Source of the DNA: Kibdelosporangium philippinense
GTDB lineage: Bacteria; Actinomycetota; Actinomycetes; Mycobacteriales; Pseudonocardiaceae
Length of the DNA: 64,000 nucleotides
Reading direction: 5' to 3'
NCBI RefSeq assembly: GCF_021390435.2
Contig: NZ_JAJVCN010000004.1
Location: 62,001-126,000 of the forward strand
This document shows positions 25,099-33,946 of this stretch, one piece after another (position 1 is the stretch's first letter; each line of letters opens with the position of its first letter). A model generated the notes under the pieces. It was not told the DNA's origin, ran no database searches, and saw nothing but the letters and a program-made list of their open reading frames with translations. The position numbers were made by a program, and so were the translations under genes.

Positions 25099-26309
25099 GA
25101 GCCGCTCCTCTTGTCCTGCAATGCTTGCTGGTACCGGTTGACCGCGCGGGTCGCGGCGGGCAGGTCGCACGGCGACGTGTACAGCACGCCGTGGGCAACT
25201 CGATGCAGCTCGGCGAGGTGGAGATCTTCGGCGTGGCCGAGGCGATTCGCCTTGGCCCGGTACGCCTCCAGCCTGCCGCGCAGCTCCAGTCGTCGATCCA
25301 GCAGGCCGGTGCCCAGCCGCAACTGCGTGCGGGCTTCGGCAAGGGCGCTTGTCGCGTCGCCTTCCAGGCCTTCAAGACTGGCCGCGAGTTCACGCCATTG
25401 CCCGGCACGCCATAGCTCTGGCAACTCCACGAGCCGTGCACGCAAAGGCGCGACGGCCTCGGTGAGTCGCGGCAACCCAGGGGAGGCGATCTTCTGCATG
25501 ACGGTGGCGTATGCGACCCGCGCCTCCTCGAACGCGACGCTGACCTCGCCGAGCAACGCCTCGATACGGGCCATCCAGTCGTCGAACGTGTCCTTTGCTG
25601 AGGCGAGGCGGTTCAACCGGGCCTTGGTCTCCGCCAGCTCCCTCGCCAGCCGGTCCGGAGCGGTGAGGGCCGAATTGCTGGCGTCTGACGCCGCGAGGGT
25701 GGCCTTCACGGCATCCAGGGCCATCGGGTCGCTGAGGGCGAGTTCCCGGATCTGGGCCAGTTCCGCCTCGACCTTCGCCAGCGCGGGCTCGTCCACGCCG
25801 AGTGACGCGGCCAGCGCGGCCACCGAGCGCAGCTCCATCTCCAACGGGTCGAGTTGCTGGATCGTGGTGTTCCACGCGGTGTCGGCGGCGGCGAGCACTT
25901 CCGTGATCGCCTTGTAGGAAGCCTTCATCCGGTCGACGAGCTCGGCCAACGTGATGCTCTCGGTCACGATCGCCGGGCCGGTCAGGCTGCGTTGCTCGAT
26001 CGGCAGCTGCTGCGCGTTCAGCTCGACCACCGGCGCGGTCAGCAATGTCGTCAACGAGCCAAGGTCACGACGGTCCATCATGTCCTTGGCCAGCTCGACC
26101 ATCCGGCGGTGCTGGTTGAACTGCTCCCACAGCACGGTCATCGCCGCACACGCCTCGGCCCAACGCTGTTTCGTCAACCCGGTCAGGGTTGCGTTGCGCA
26201 GCAGCTGATGACCGCTGTGGCTGTCCATCGCGACCAGGGCGTCCGCCATCCGGTCGCTTTCGGAACTGAGCCGCTGCAGTGCGCGGTCCGCCTCCTCATG
26301 GATGAACAC
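25095..26309 (-). CDS. Coiled-coil protein of the pknG operon
   Basis: A 404-aa, almost entirely helical cytoplasmic protein, no signal peptide. Segments such as LEMELRSVAALAASLGVDEP, LARELAETKARLNRLASAKD and VAYATVMQK suggest long coiled coils. No enzyme motif found. The gene lies between glnH and pknG with a 4-base overlap to pknG, so it is probably a scaffold or adaptor of this pathway. Name unknown. Confidence 0.8.
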   Translation of the reverse strand: MFIHEEADRALQRLSSESDRMADALVAMDSHSGHQLLRNATLTGLTKQRWAEACAAMTVLWEQFNQHRRMVELAKDMMDRRDLGSLTTLLTAPVVELNAQQLPIEQRSLTGPAIVTESITLAELVDRMKASYKAITEVLAAADTAWNTTIQQLDPLEMELRSVAALAASLGVDEPALAKVEAELAQIRELALSDPMALDAVKATLAASDASNSALTAPDRLARELAETKARLNRLASAKDTFDDWMARIEALLGEVSVAFEEARVAYATVMQKIASPGLPRLTEAVAPLRARLVELPELWRAGQWRELAASLEGLEGDATSALAEARTQLRLGTGLLDRRLELRGRLEAYRAKANRLGHAEDLHLAELHRVAHGVLYTSPCDLPAATRAVNRYQQALQDKRSGS

Positions 26310-26315
26310 GGCCGC

Positions 26316-27287
26316 TCAATCCTTGTACCGGGGTACCGGCGGAGCGGGCGGCGGACCGGGGATCAGGTCGTCGAGCCAACGGCTGTACGAGGTGCGCCAC
26401 GTGCCGTTGGCGCGGATCTGTTCGAGCACACCGTTGACGAACCGGACGAAATCCACGTTGTCCTTGGGAATGGCCATGCCGTACGGCTCGGCGGCCATCG
26501 ACGGGCCGACCACCTCGGTGAACCGGTCCTGCGCGGCCATCCCGGCCAGGATCACGTCGTCCGTGGACATCGCGTCGACCTGGCCCTGCTGCAGCATCAC
26601 CAGGCAGTCGGTCCAGTCCGACACCGACACCGCGATCGGCTTGGCAGGCGAATTGGCGATGTTGCGCAGCGAAGTCGACCCGCGCGACGCGCAGACTCGT
26701 TTGCCTGACAGCGAATCGATGCCGGTGAAGCCCGAGTTCTTCTTCACGAGCACCTGTTGCTGTGCCTCGTAGTACACCGCCGAGAAGTTCACGTCGACCA
26801 GCCGGTCACACGTGATCGACATCGTGCGCACCACGATGTCCACGTCGCCGCTCTTGAGCATTGGGATCCGCTGGTCGGACGTGACCGCGCGGAGCTGGAT
26901 CGCGTTCGGGTCGCCGAACAACGCGGCCGCGATGGCGCGGGCCATGTCGATGTCGAAACCCTGGATCTCGCCGGTGAACGGATCACGGAAACCCATGTGA
27001 TACGTGTTCTGGTCAACGCCGACGATCAGCTTCCCGCGCGCGACGATCTTGGCCATCGTCGAGTCGGCGGGCATGCTGCCCGGCGCGGGCATCGGGTTCA
27101 ACGGCCGCGAACTCGCCAGCTTGTCGCCGCATTCCCGCACAGCGGCCGACGGCGGCGCGGTCACGTCGGCGGCGTTCGCGGGCTTCGGGATCGTCGCGCT
27201 GACAGTGGGAATCGTGGTCGTGGTCGTCGCGGACGTACAGCCAGCCAACGCCACGACGGTTGCCGCCAACACCAGTGCGAGTCTCAT
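26316..27287 (-). CDS. glnH: GlnH-type amino-acid-binding lipoprotein
   Basis: 323 aa. Lipobox LAGC after a short signal peptide, then a Thr-rich linker and a periplasmic-binding-protein type 3 fold: GKLIVGVDQNTYHMGFRDPF, GFDIDMARAIAAALFGD, LKSGDVDIVVRTMSIT, KRVCASRGSTS and a C-terminal YSRWLDDL. Matches mycobacterial GlnH, which binds Asp/Glu/Gln outside the membrane and signals via GlnX to PknG. It shares an ATGA overlap with glnX. Confidence 0.92.
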   Translation of the reverse strand: MRLALVLAATVVALAGCTSATTTTTIPTVSATIPKPANAADVTAPPSAAVRECGDKLASSRPLNPMPAPGSMPADSTMAKIVARGKLIVGVDQNTYHMGFRDPFTGEIQGFDIDMARAIAAALFGDPNAIQLRAVTSDQRIPMLKSGDVDIVVRTMSITCDRLVDVNFSAVYYEAQQQVLVKKNSGFTGIDSLSGKRVCASRGSTSLRNIANSPAKPIAVSVSDWTDCLVMLQQGQVDAMSTDDVILAGMAAQDRFTEVVGPSMAAEPYGMAIPKDNVDFVRFVNGVLEQIRANGTWRTSYSRWLDDLIPGPPPAPPVPRYKD

Positions 27288-28594
27288 CTGTACTCCTTCA
27301 GGCGCTGCCAGATCCCCGCTGTTGCCCCGACTGCGACGACGATGGCCAGCAGCGACACCACCACAACTGTGCCACCCAACGCGCCGCTTGCGTCTGCCAC
27401 GCGAGCGTTGAACGCGGCCCGCGTCCGGTCGATCGCCTCCCGTAGGTCCGCGTCGAGGTTGTCGAACGCCGTGCCAGAGCCTTCAGGGACAGCCGCGATC
27501 GCCAGCCTTACCGCAGCCGTGTAGTTCCCGCCGTCGTCCTGTTTGCGGATTTCGTCGTGCGCCTTGGCCCACGCCTGGCTGTTCGCGCGGGCGGAGTTGA
27601 TTTCCCCGCTGACCGCGCCATCGGTCGCTTTGGCGCTGGCTTCGTTGATCAGCCCGGCCAGTTTGGTGCTGACCTGGACGTAGTCGTCCTGGTAGACCTT
27701 GCCGGTGCCGCGGGCGACCAGCGTCAGCGTCTCGTCCGCCCTGGCCTGCAGTGTCGCGATCCTGGCCCTGGCAAGCACGTCGACCTGTGAGGACCCTTCG
27801 ACCCGGCTGTCGTCCACGCTGGAGATCACGCTGAACGTCGCGATGGACACCCACAGCAGCGAGATCACCGCGGCACCAGTGGCAGCGATCAGCCCGATGT
27901 TGAACACCCGATTCGTCCGGCGCCGCACGTACACCTGCGCGACGACCAGCACGGCCAGCACCGACAGGCCGAGCAGCAGTTCGGCGATCGGGAACCCGCC
28001 CGCGCGGTCCTGGTCGGCGGACACGCGGGAGACTTCGGCGTCGTAGAGTTGTTGCGCCGCAGGCAAAAGCTGCGTCCGCATCAGGTTTGACGCCTCCCGC
28101 TGGTACGCGATCCCCAGCGGCAAGCCTTGCCGGTTGTTCACCCGCGCGGTCTCGACCAAGCCGGTGTAGACGGGCAGCTGGCCGGACAACGTGGCCAGCG
28201 GGCTGTTCGCGGCCGTCACATCGCTTGTCTCGCGGGCCGCGACAGCAATCGCGAGGGCGTTGCTGGCCTGCGCGATGTCCTGCTCGAAGCGGGTACGCAC
28301 GCCCGCCGGTTCGAGACCGCCCGCCAGGAACGCCCCGCTCGCGGTGGCATCCGCGTCCGACAGGCTCCGGTAGATCTCCTGTGCGGCCACGCTCAGCGGG
28401 CCGCTGCGGCTGGCCAGGTCCTCCAGCGCCTGCGCGCGGCGCTGCACGCTGATCGCGCTGAACACGCCCGCGGTCACGCCGACGACGATCAGCAGCAAGG
28501 CGAGCGCTCCGAGCACGCCTGGTGTTGTCCTGGCCAGATCGGTGACCTGGCGTAACGGTCCGTTCTTCAACGCTCGATGGCTGGTGATCGTCAT
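27284..28594 (-). CDS. glnX: GlnX-type transmembrane signalling protein
   Basis: 436 aa. A membrane helix at ~27-50 (GVLGALALLLIVVGVTAGVF), an extracellular helical region, two further helices at ~200-255 (AELLLGLSVLAVLVVAQVYV; GLIAATGAAVISLLWV), a second extracellular helical region (QVDVLARARIATLQARADET) and a C-terminal helix (GGTVVVVSLLAIVVAVGATA). This is the topology of mycobacterial GlnX, the four-helix membrane partner linking GlnH to PknG. First gene of the operon; the 144-base region upstream (28595-28738) must hold its promoter. Confidence 0.9.
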   Translation of the reverse strand: MTITSHRALKNGPLRQVTDLARTTPGVLGALALLLIVVGVTAGVFSAISVQRRAQALEDLASRSGPLSVAAQEIYRSLSDADATASGAFLAGGLEPAGVRTRFEQDIAQASNALAIAVAARETSDVTAANSPLATLSGQLPVYTGLVETARVNNRQGLPLGIAYQREASNLMRTQLLPAAQQLYDAEVSRVSADQDRAGGFPIAELLLGLSVLAVLVVAQVYVRRRTNRVFNIGLIAATGAAVISLLWVSIATFSVISSVDDSRVEGSSQVDVLARARIATLQARADETLTLVARGTGKVYQDDYVQVSTKLAGLINEASAKATDGAVSGEINSARANSQAWAKAHDEIRKQDDGGNYTAAVRLAIAAVPEGSGTAFDNLDADLREAIDRTRAAFNARVADASGALGGTVVVVSLLAIVVAVGATAGIWQRLKEYR

Positions 28595-28738
28595 CCAGGG
28601 TCACCCGTGAACATGCCGCGACCACACCCCTCGCTACCCGGTTAACGCCCCGTTGCCGGTGATGATCCCCACAGTAACCCGAGGTGTGAACGGATGAGCT
28701 CAGATCGCAGCAACACCGGTGCGGTGATGTGATCCGGC

Positions 28739-29740
28739 CTAGACCACCAGCAGGGCGTTGATCTCGGAAAACAGGGTATTTTTCAGCTCATCTGGGGCGT
28801 AGGAAGCCGCTACGGCGGTGCTCGCCAGTTCGGCCAACTGGGTGCGGTCGTAGTTGAACACCTCGTGACAGAGCAGGTACTCGTCGTTGAGGGTCGTGTG
28901 GAACATGCCGGGATCATCGGTTCCCAGGACGACCGGCACGCCCGCCGCGACGAGCTTGGGCAGGGGATGGTTCTCGATCGCGTCAACAGCTTTGGTGCGG
29001 ATGTTGGACGTCGGGTTCACTTCCAGCGGGATCTGGTGCTCGGCTAGGAAGTTGACCAGCCGGATGTCCTTGATCGCGCTGATGCCGTGGCCAATGCGTT
29101 CGGCGTGCAGCTCGTTGATGGCTCCCCAGATCGTCTGCGGCCCGGTCGTCTCGCCCGCGTGCGGCAGGCAGCGCAGCCCGTTGTCCGCGGCGACCGCGAA
29201 CTGCTCACGGAACCATTCCCGCGGAACGCCGATCTCCGGTCCGCCAAGCCCTAGGCCGACAGTGCCTTGCGGGCGGTGCTTGAGCACCCAGTCGAGGGTC
29301 ACCGGACCGGCTTCTTTGCCCAGGTTGCCGTCGATGTCGAAGACCCAGGCGAATTCGACATTGTGCTGTTGCCGCGCCAGTTCGCGGGCTTTGTTGAGCG
29401 TCTCGGTCAGCTCGTCCGGCTCGATCCGCTTCAAATGAGCCGTCGGCGTGACCGTGACCTCGGAATAACGGATGTTGCTCGCGGCCTGGTCCTTCGCCAG
29501 ACCCAGCAACAACGCGAGCACGTCCTCGCCGGTCTGGACCAGCGAGTCGACCTTGACGTAGTTGTCGATGAAGTGCGCGAAGTCGCTGAACTCGTAGAAG
29601 TCACGCAGTGCTTGCTCTTCTGTCGGCACGCCGTGGCCGGGGTGACGACGGGCGAGCTCGAGGACCGTTGGGATGGAAGCGGAGCCAACCAAGTGGACGT
29701 GCAGCTCGACCTTGGGCAGCGCGGAGACGAAGTCCTTCAT
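28739..29740 (-). CDS. add: Adenosine deaminase
   Basis: A 333-aa enzyme from ATG 29740 (MKDFVSALPKVELHVHLVGS), with AAGGA upstream; a 12-codon longer frame is less likely. Zinc ligands H14 and H16 (HVH), then HAGET, ERIGHGIS and GTDDPGMF. The set matches add-type deaminases hydrolysing adenosine to inosine and ammonia; adenine or a modified nucleoside is possible. Divergent from the MFS transporter at 29906. Confidence 0.9.
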   Translation of the reverse strand: MKDFVSALPKVELHVHLVGSASIPTVLELARRHPGHGVPTEEQALRDFYEFSDFAHFIDNYVKVDSLVQTGEDVLALLLGLAKDQAASNIRYSEVTVTPTAHLKRIEPDELTETLNKARELARQQHNVEFAWVFDIDGNLGKEAGPVTLDWVLKHRPQGTVGLGLGGPEIGVPREWFREQFAVAADNGLRCLPHAGETTGPQTIWGAINELHAERIGHGISAIKDIRLVNFLAEHQIPLEVNPTSNIRTKAVDAIENHPLPKLVAAGVPVVLGTDDPGMFHTTLNDEYLLCHEVFNYDRTQLAELASTAVAASYAPDELKNTLFSEINALLVV

Positions 29741-29769
29741 GGGAAAATCCTTGTGATAGCCGGAAAATG

Positions 29770-29796
29770 GACACACGTGTGCTGCGGACGTGTGTC
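29770..29796. promoter_or_regulatory. Inverted repeat in the add-MFS divergent region
   Basis: GACACACGT (29770-29778) and ACGTGTGTC (29788-29796), perfect 9-bp arms with a 9-base spacer, 30 bases upstream of the adenosine deaminase start. Candidate operator or 5' UTR hairpin for add. Confidence 0.4.
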
Positions 29797-29866
29797 ACCT
29801 ATGGAGCGAGGTCACCCCGCTCGTGGTCTTCTCCGTACAAGGGAAATTCCGACATGCGCCCAGCAT

Positions 29867-29884
29867 AGGGTTGACGTCAACCCT
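29867..29884. promoter_or_regulatory. Perfect 18-bp palindrome before the MFS gene
   Basis: AGGGTTGACGTCAACCCT is fully self-complementary and ends 21 bases before the MFS start; it includes a TTGACG that could serve as a -35 box. Likely a repressor operator. The regulator is not adjacent. Confidence 0.55.
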
Positions 29885-29905
29885 GATCGGGACTGAGATG
29901 CCATA

Positions 29906-31264
29906 ATGGACTCACAGGGGCAGCCATTCGGGGACGTCACGTGGCGCAAGGCAGCTCGAAGGCTGGTGCCTTATCTAGGGTTGCTGTACTTCATCAACTA
30001 TCTGGACCGGGTGAACATCGGCTTCGCCGGACCGGCCGGGTTGTCCAAGGAACTCGCGATGTCCGCGACCGCCTTCGGCTTCGCGTCCGGCATCTTCTTC
30101 ATCGGCTATCTGCTGCTCGAGGTACCGAGCAACCTGGCACTGCACAAGTTCGGCGCGCGCCGCTGGATCGCCCGGATCATGATCAGCTGGGGCGTGATCG
30201 CGACCGCGATCGCTTTCGTGCCGAACGTGACCGTGCTTGTCATCCTGCGGTTCCTGCTGGGTGTGGCTGAGGCGGGCTTCTTCCCTGGCATCATCCTGTA
30301 CCTCACATACTGGTTCCCGGCTCGCTACCGCGCCCGGATGGTCGCGTGGTTCATGGTCGCCATCCCGGTCTCCAGCGCGATCGGCGCGACCATCTCCGCG
30401 TTGCTGATCCGGCACGGCGATGGGGTTTTCGGCCTTGCCGGGTGGCGGTTCATGTTCCTCGTCGAGGGCATCCCCGCGGTCCTGCTGGCGTTCGTGACGT
30501 GGTTCTTCCTCACCGACCGGCCGACCGAGGCCAAGTGGCTCACGCCTGCCGAAGGCAAGTGGATGCAGGACCAGCTCGACGCCGAGCGGGCCAAAACCGA
30601 GTCGCAACACCACTGGCCGCTGCGCAAAGCACTGACACACGGCCGGATCATCGGGCTCGCGTTCGTCTACTTCGGAAACGTGTACGGCCTCTACGCGCTC
30701 GGGTTCTTCCTGCCAAGCATCATCGCCGGGTTCCAGCAGCAGTTCGGCACCACGTTCTCGATTGTCGAACGTGGACTCATCACGGCGGTTCCGTATGTCT
30801 TCGGCGCGATTGCGATGGTCTTCTGGGCACGACATGGCGACCGGACTGGCGAGCGTGTGTGGCACGTGGCTCTGCCGATGATCGTCGGTGGCGTCGCGAT
30901 CCCGGTCGCGTTGTATCTCGGTAGCCCGTTCGCCGTCATGATCGCGGTGACCGTCACGGCGATCGGGATCTGCTGCGCGCTGCCCACGTTCTGGGCGCTG
31001 CCTTCCACGTTCTTGGCAGGGACCGCGGCCGCTGGCGGAATCGCGCTGATCAACTCGCTTGGCAACGTGAGCGGGTTCGTGGCGCCGTATGTCACGGGTG
31101 GTCTGGAGGACCTGACTGGGTCGCAGCGGGCAGGCCTCTGGGTGGTCGGTGGCGTGATGATCGCGGGTGCCTTGCTGGCGATCGCTTTGAAGGCCGCACC
31201 AGCCAAGAATGCGACTTCTGGCGCCTTGACTGACGACTCCGAGGCAGTGAAGGGTTCACAATGA
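29906..31264 (+). CDS. MFS transporter, anion:cation symporter (ACS) type
   Basis: 452 aa, 12 predicted membrane helices. The N terminus (YLGLLYFINYLDRVNIGFAG) is the ACS-family signature; GYLLLEVPSNLALHKFGARR and GVAEAGFFPGIILYLTYWFP are further family motifs. These carry organic anions such as phthalate, hexuronates or tartrate; the substrate here is unknown. A strong palindromic operator lies upstream. The Xaa-Pro peptidase gene follows within 30 bases and may be co-transcribed. Confidence 0.92.
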   Translation: MDSQGQPFGDVTWRKAARRLVPYLGLLYFINYLDRVNIGFAGPAGLSKELAMSATAFGFASGIFFIGYLLLEVPSNLALHKFGARRWIARIMISWGVIATAIAFVPNVTVLVILRFLLGVAEAGFFPGIILYLTYWFPARYRARMVAWFMVAIPVSSAIGATISALLIRHGDGVFGLAGWRFMFLVEGIPAVLLAFVTWFFLTDRPTEAKWLTPAEGKWMQDQLDAERAKTESQHHWPLRKALTHGRIIGLAFVYFGNVYGLYALGFFLPSIIAGFQQQFGTTFSIVERGLITAVPYVFGAIAMVFWARHGDRTGERVWHVALPMIVGGVAIPVALYLGSPFAVMIAVTVTAIGICCALPTFWALPSTFLAGTAAAGGIALINSLGNVSGFVAPYVTGGLEDLTGSQRAGLWVVGGVMIAGALLAIALKAAPAKNATSGALTDDSEAVKGSQ

Positions 31265-31293
31265 ACCTGCTCCACTGACCCTTGGGGGTTGTC

Positions 31294-33099
31294 TTGCGGC
31301 GCGTACTGAGCGTGCTGGCAGCGGTTGCCGTCGCACTACCTGTCATTCCGGCGGCCGCGTCGGCGGCTCAGGAGCCTGTTTTCAAGGACGGCCAAGCACA
31401 GCCGGTGTTCGATCCGACTGACGTCGTCCGCGAGAAGCTGTGGGTGACCGCCCCGGTCGACAGCGACCGGGACGGCAAAGACGACGTGGTGTACACGGAG
31501 GTGGTCAGACCGAGAGCCACCGAACAGGGGCTGAAAGTCCCTGTCGTGTACCAGATCTCGCCGTACTTCGCGGGCTTCAACGACGTCCCGAACCACGGCG
31601 TGGACGTCGAGCTGCACTCGCCAACGTGGCCATGGCAGAAGCGGGACCGCGCGGCGGATGAGGCACGCGTCGCTACCGCGTTCGGCGGCCCGAGGCCGGA
31701 CATCACCTCACGCTACGAGCAGTACCTCCTCGCACGTGGATACGCCGTCGTGTACGCGGAGTCGTTGGGCACCGGTCACTCGACCGGGTGCCCGACTTCC
31801 GGTGGCAGCAACGAGACCATCGGCGCGAAGTCCGTTGTGGACTGGTTGAACGGCAGGGCCGAGGCGAAGGACGCGTCCGGCGCTCCGGTCAGTGCCAAGT
31901 GGACGACCGGAAGCGTCGGCATGATGGGCGTTTCCTACAACGGAACCCTGCCGAACGCGGTCGCGTCGACCGGTGTGCGTGGCCTTGACGCGATCGTGCC
32001 GATCGCCGCGATCTCCAGCTGGTACGACTACTACCGCCAGGACGGCTTGGTCGTCGCGCCCGGCGGGTACCAGGGCGAGGACCTTGACGTACTGGTCAAG
32101 TTCGTCTACACCAGGGCCGACCAGGAGATCTGCAAGCCGATCATCGACGAGATCTTCCGCAAGCAGGACCGCGTCACCGGTGACTACAGCGCGTTCTGGC
32201 ACGAGCGCAACTACCTCAAGGACGTGCACAAGGTCCGGGCGGCGACCCTTGTCGTGCACGGCTTGAACGACTGGAACGTCAAGGGCCTGAACGCCGAACA
32301 GTGGTACGAGGCGATCAAGAAGGTCGGCGTGCCGCACAAGATCTGGTGGCATCAGAGCGGCCACAGCGACCCGCTCAGCCTGCGTCGCGACGAGTGGCTG
32401 ACCACGTTGAACCGCTGGTTCACCCGGTATCTGTTCAAGCAGCACAACGGTGTGGAGAAGGAACCGCGCGCGACCATCCAGCGTGAGGACAAGACCTGGG
32501 TCGACGAGGCCGAATGGCCCGCACCTGGCACGAAGGACGCCTCGCTGTACCTCGGCGCCGGTGGCACCGCCCGCGGCACGCTTGGCACGTCGCCGACCCA
32601 TCGCCAGGGCGTCGAGTCGCTCACCGACGACGCGACCCAGAAGGCGCAGGACCTCGTCGACGCCGCCAGCTCGCCGAACCGTCTTTCGTATTCGACTGGC
32701 GTGACTAGCAAGGACGTCCGGCTGTCCGGGCGAGGCAAGGTGGACCTGCGGGCTTCGTTCAGCCGTCCGGCCGCGAACATCACCGCGTTGCTGGTCGACC
32801 GGGCGCCCGACGGCAAGAGCAAGATCGTCTCGCGAGGCTGGACCGACCCGCAGAACCGGCTCAGCGAGTGGGTGACGTTGCCGGTCACGCCGGGCCGGGA
32901 GTACTCGATCGAGGTGCGGTTCGAGCCGAAGGACTATGTCTTCGCGGCCGGTCACAAGATCGAGTTCGTGCTGCTGTCGAGTGACTTCGATTACACCTTG
33001 CGGCCGAAACCGGGCGCGGGGATCTCCATCGACGTCGACAAAACAGTCGTTGACCTGCCGATTGTCGGTGGAAAGGGAGCGCTGCGGTACGCGTTGTAG
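31294..33099 (+). CDS. Secreted X-Pro dipeptidyl-peptidase-like protein (CocE/NonD)
   Basis: A 601-aa protein from TTG 31294, chosen over TTG 31282 since GGGGG is 6 bases upstream. Signal peptide (LSVLAAVAVALPVIPAAASA). The alpha/beta-hydrolase domain has GVSYNGT (nucleophile Ser), a GLNDWNV Asp and HQSGHSDP His; the C-terminal beta domain (from ~440) is the CocE/PepX jelly-roll. Predicted extracellular serine hydrolase that may cut X-Pro dipeptides. Confidence 0.88.
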   Translation: MRRVLSVLAAVAVALPVIPAAASAAQEPVFKDGQAQPVFDPTDVVREKLWVTAPVDSDRDGKDDVVYTEVVRPRATEQGLKVPVVYQISPYFAGFNDVPNHGVDVELHSPTWPWQKRDRAADEARVATAFGGPRPDITSRYEQYLLARGYAVVYAESLGTGHSTGCPTSGGSNETIGAKSVVDWLNGRAEAKDASGAPVSAKWTTGSVGMMGVSYNGTLPNAVASTGVRGLDAIVPIAAISSWYDYYRQDGLVVAPGGYQGEDLDVLVKFVYTRADQEICKPIIDEIFRKQDRVTGDYSAFWHERNYLKDVHKVRAATLVVHGLNDWNVKGLNAEQWYEAIKKVGVPHKIWWHQSGHSDPLSLRRDEWLTTLNRWFTRYLFKQHNGVEKEPRATIQREDKTWVDEAEWPAPGTKDASLYLGAGGTARGTLGTSPTHRQGVESLTDDATQKAQDLVDAASSPNRLSYSTGVTSKDVRLSGRGKVDLRASFSRPAANITALLVDRAPDGKSKIVSRGWTDPQNRLSEWVTLPVTPGREYSIEVRFEPKDYVFAAGHKIEFVLLSSDFDYTLRPKPGAGISIDVDKTVVDLPIVGGKGALRYAL

Positions 33100-33209
33100 A
33101 TGTTCTTAGTCGCGGGCATGCCTCGCGCTCAGCTGATGTTCAGCTCACCAGGGGACCCTTGACGGCATGCGGCTGTCGGGGGCCGCTTGGCAGAGGTGGA
33201 GGGCGCGAC

Positions 33210-33899
33210 ATGCTGCGCAACGAGGTGATCAGCTGGGACACCGCCAGCCGGCAGGGCGGCAGGCAGTTCAACGCGGACGCGGTCGGCGCGTCCAGGGACG
33301 GCGAGAGCGTCGTTTTCGCTCTCGCCGACGGCATCGGCGACTCGATCTGGGCAGGTGAGGCCGCCAGGGTGGCCTCAGGCGTAGCGGCCCGCACGTCAAC
33401 GGCGGCGGGCCCGGTCGAAGCGGTCCTCGCGGCACAGCGGGCCCTTGAGGCCCTCAACACGGGCGCCGACGCGGTGCTCGTGGTCGCGATGCCCTACGCC
33501 AACGGCTACCAGGTCGCTTGGGTCGGAGATGCCCGTGCATACGTGTGGGACGGCGTCTCGCTCGAGCAGGTGACGTCCGACCAGACGATGGCCGAGTACT
33601 TCCGGCTGCACGACTCGGTACCCACGCCCCGGATGGAGCACGTGGTGACCAACTCGCTGCGGACGACGTCCGAGGAACGGATCGGCCGCGCGACCGTGAC
33701 CAATTTTCAGAGCTTGTTGCTGTCCAGCGACGGCGTGCACAAGGTCGTCTCGCCGCAGACCATTCAGGCGGTGATGGCCGAAGAGGGCACGACCACATTG
33801 TCGCGTGTGTCCACTTTGGTGGAAACTGCGATGGTGCTCGGCGGCAAGGACAACGCCACCGCGCTGCTCATCAGCACGCAAACCCTCGTGAGTGGTTAG
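33210..33899 (+). CDS. PP2C-like phosphatase
   Basis: A 229-aa protein from ATG 33210, with GGAGG upstream; a frame from 33159 is less likely. Motifs: QFNADAVGA, FALADGIGDS, VAWVGDARAYVWDG, LLSSDGVHKVV and GGKDNATALLIS, i.e. metal Asp residues in PP2C positions but shorter than usual. No zinc ribbon, unlike the operonic PP2C. The last codons (TLVSG*) lie within the repeat element starting 33887. Function unknown. Confidence 0.83.
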   Translation: MLRNEVISWDTASRQGGRQFNADAVGASRDGESVVFALADGIGDSIWAGEAARVASGVAARTSTAAGPVEAVLAAQRALEALNTGADAVLVVAMPYANGYQVAWVGDARAYVWDGVSLEQVTSDQTMAEYFRLHDSVPTPRMEHVVTNSLRTTSEERIGRATVTNFQSLLLSSDGVHKVVSPQTIQAVMAEEGTTTLSRVSTLVETAMVLGGKDNATALLISTQTLVSG

Positions 33900-33929
33900 G
33901 CGTGTTCTAACGCTGCTAACCACTCACGA
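33887..33929. repeat. Palindromic repeat, copy 1
   Basis: TCGTGAGTGGTTAG (33887-33900) pairs with CTAACCACTCACGA (33916-33929); inner AGCGT/ACGCT extends the stem. The same ends and CGTGTT core occur at 63204-63247. It starts inside the PP2C reading frame and supplies that gene's stop codon. Probably also acts as a terminator. Confidence 0.75.
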
Positions 33930-33946
33930 CGGTTTACCTGGGGTTT

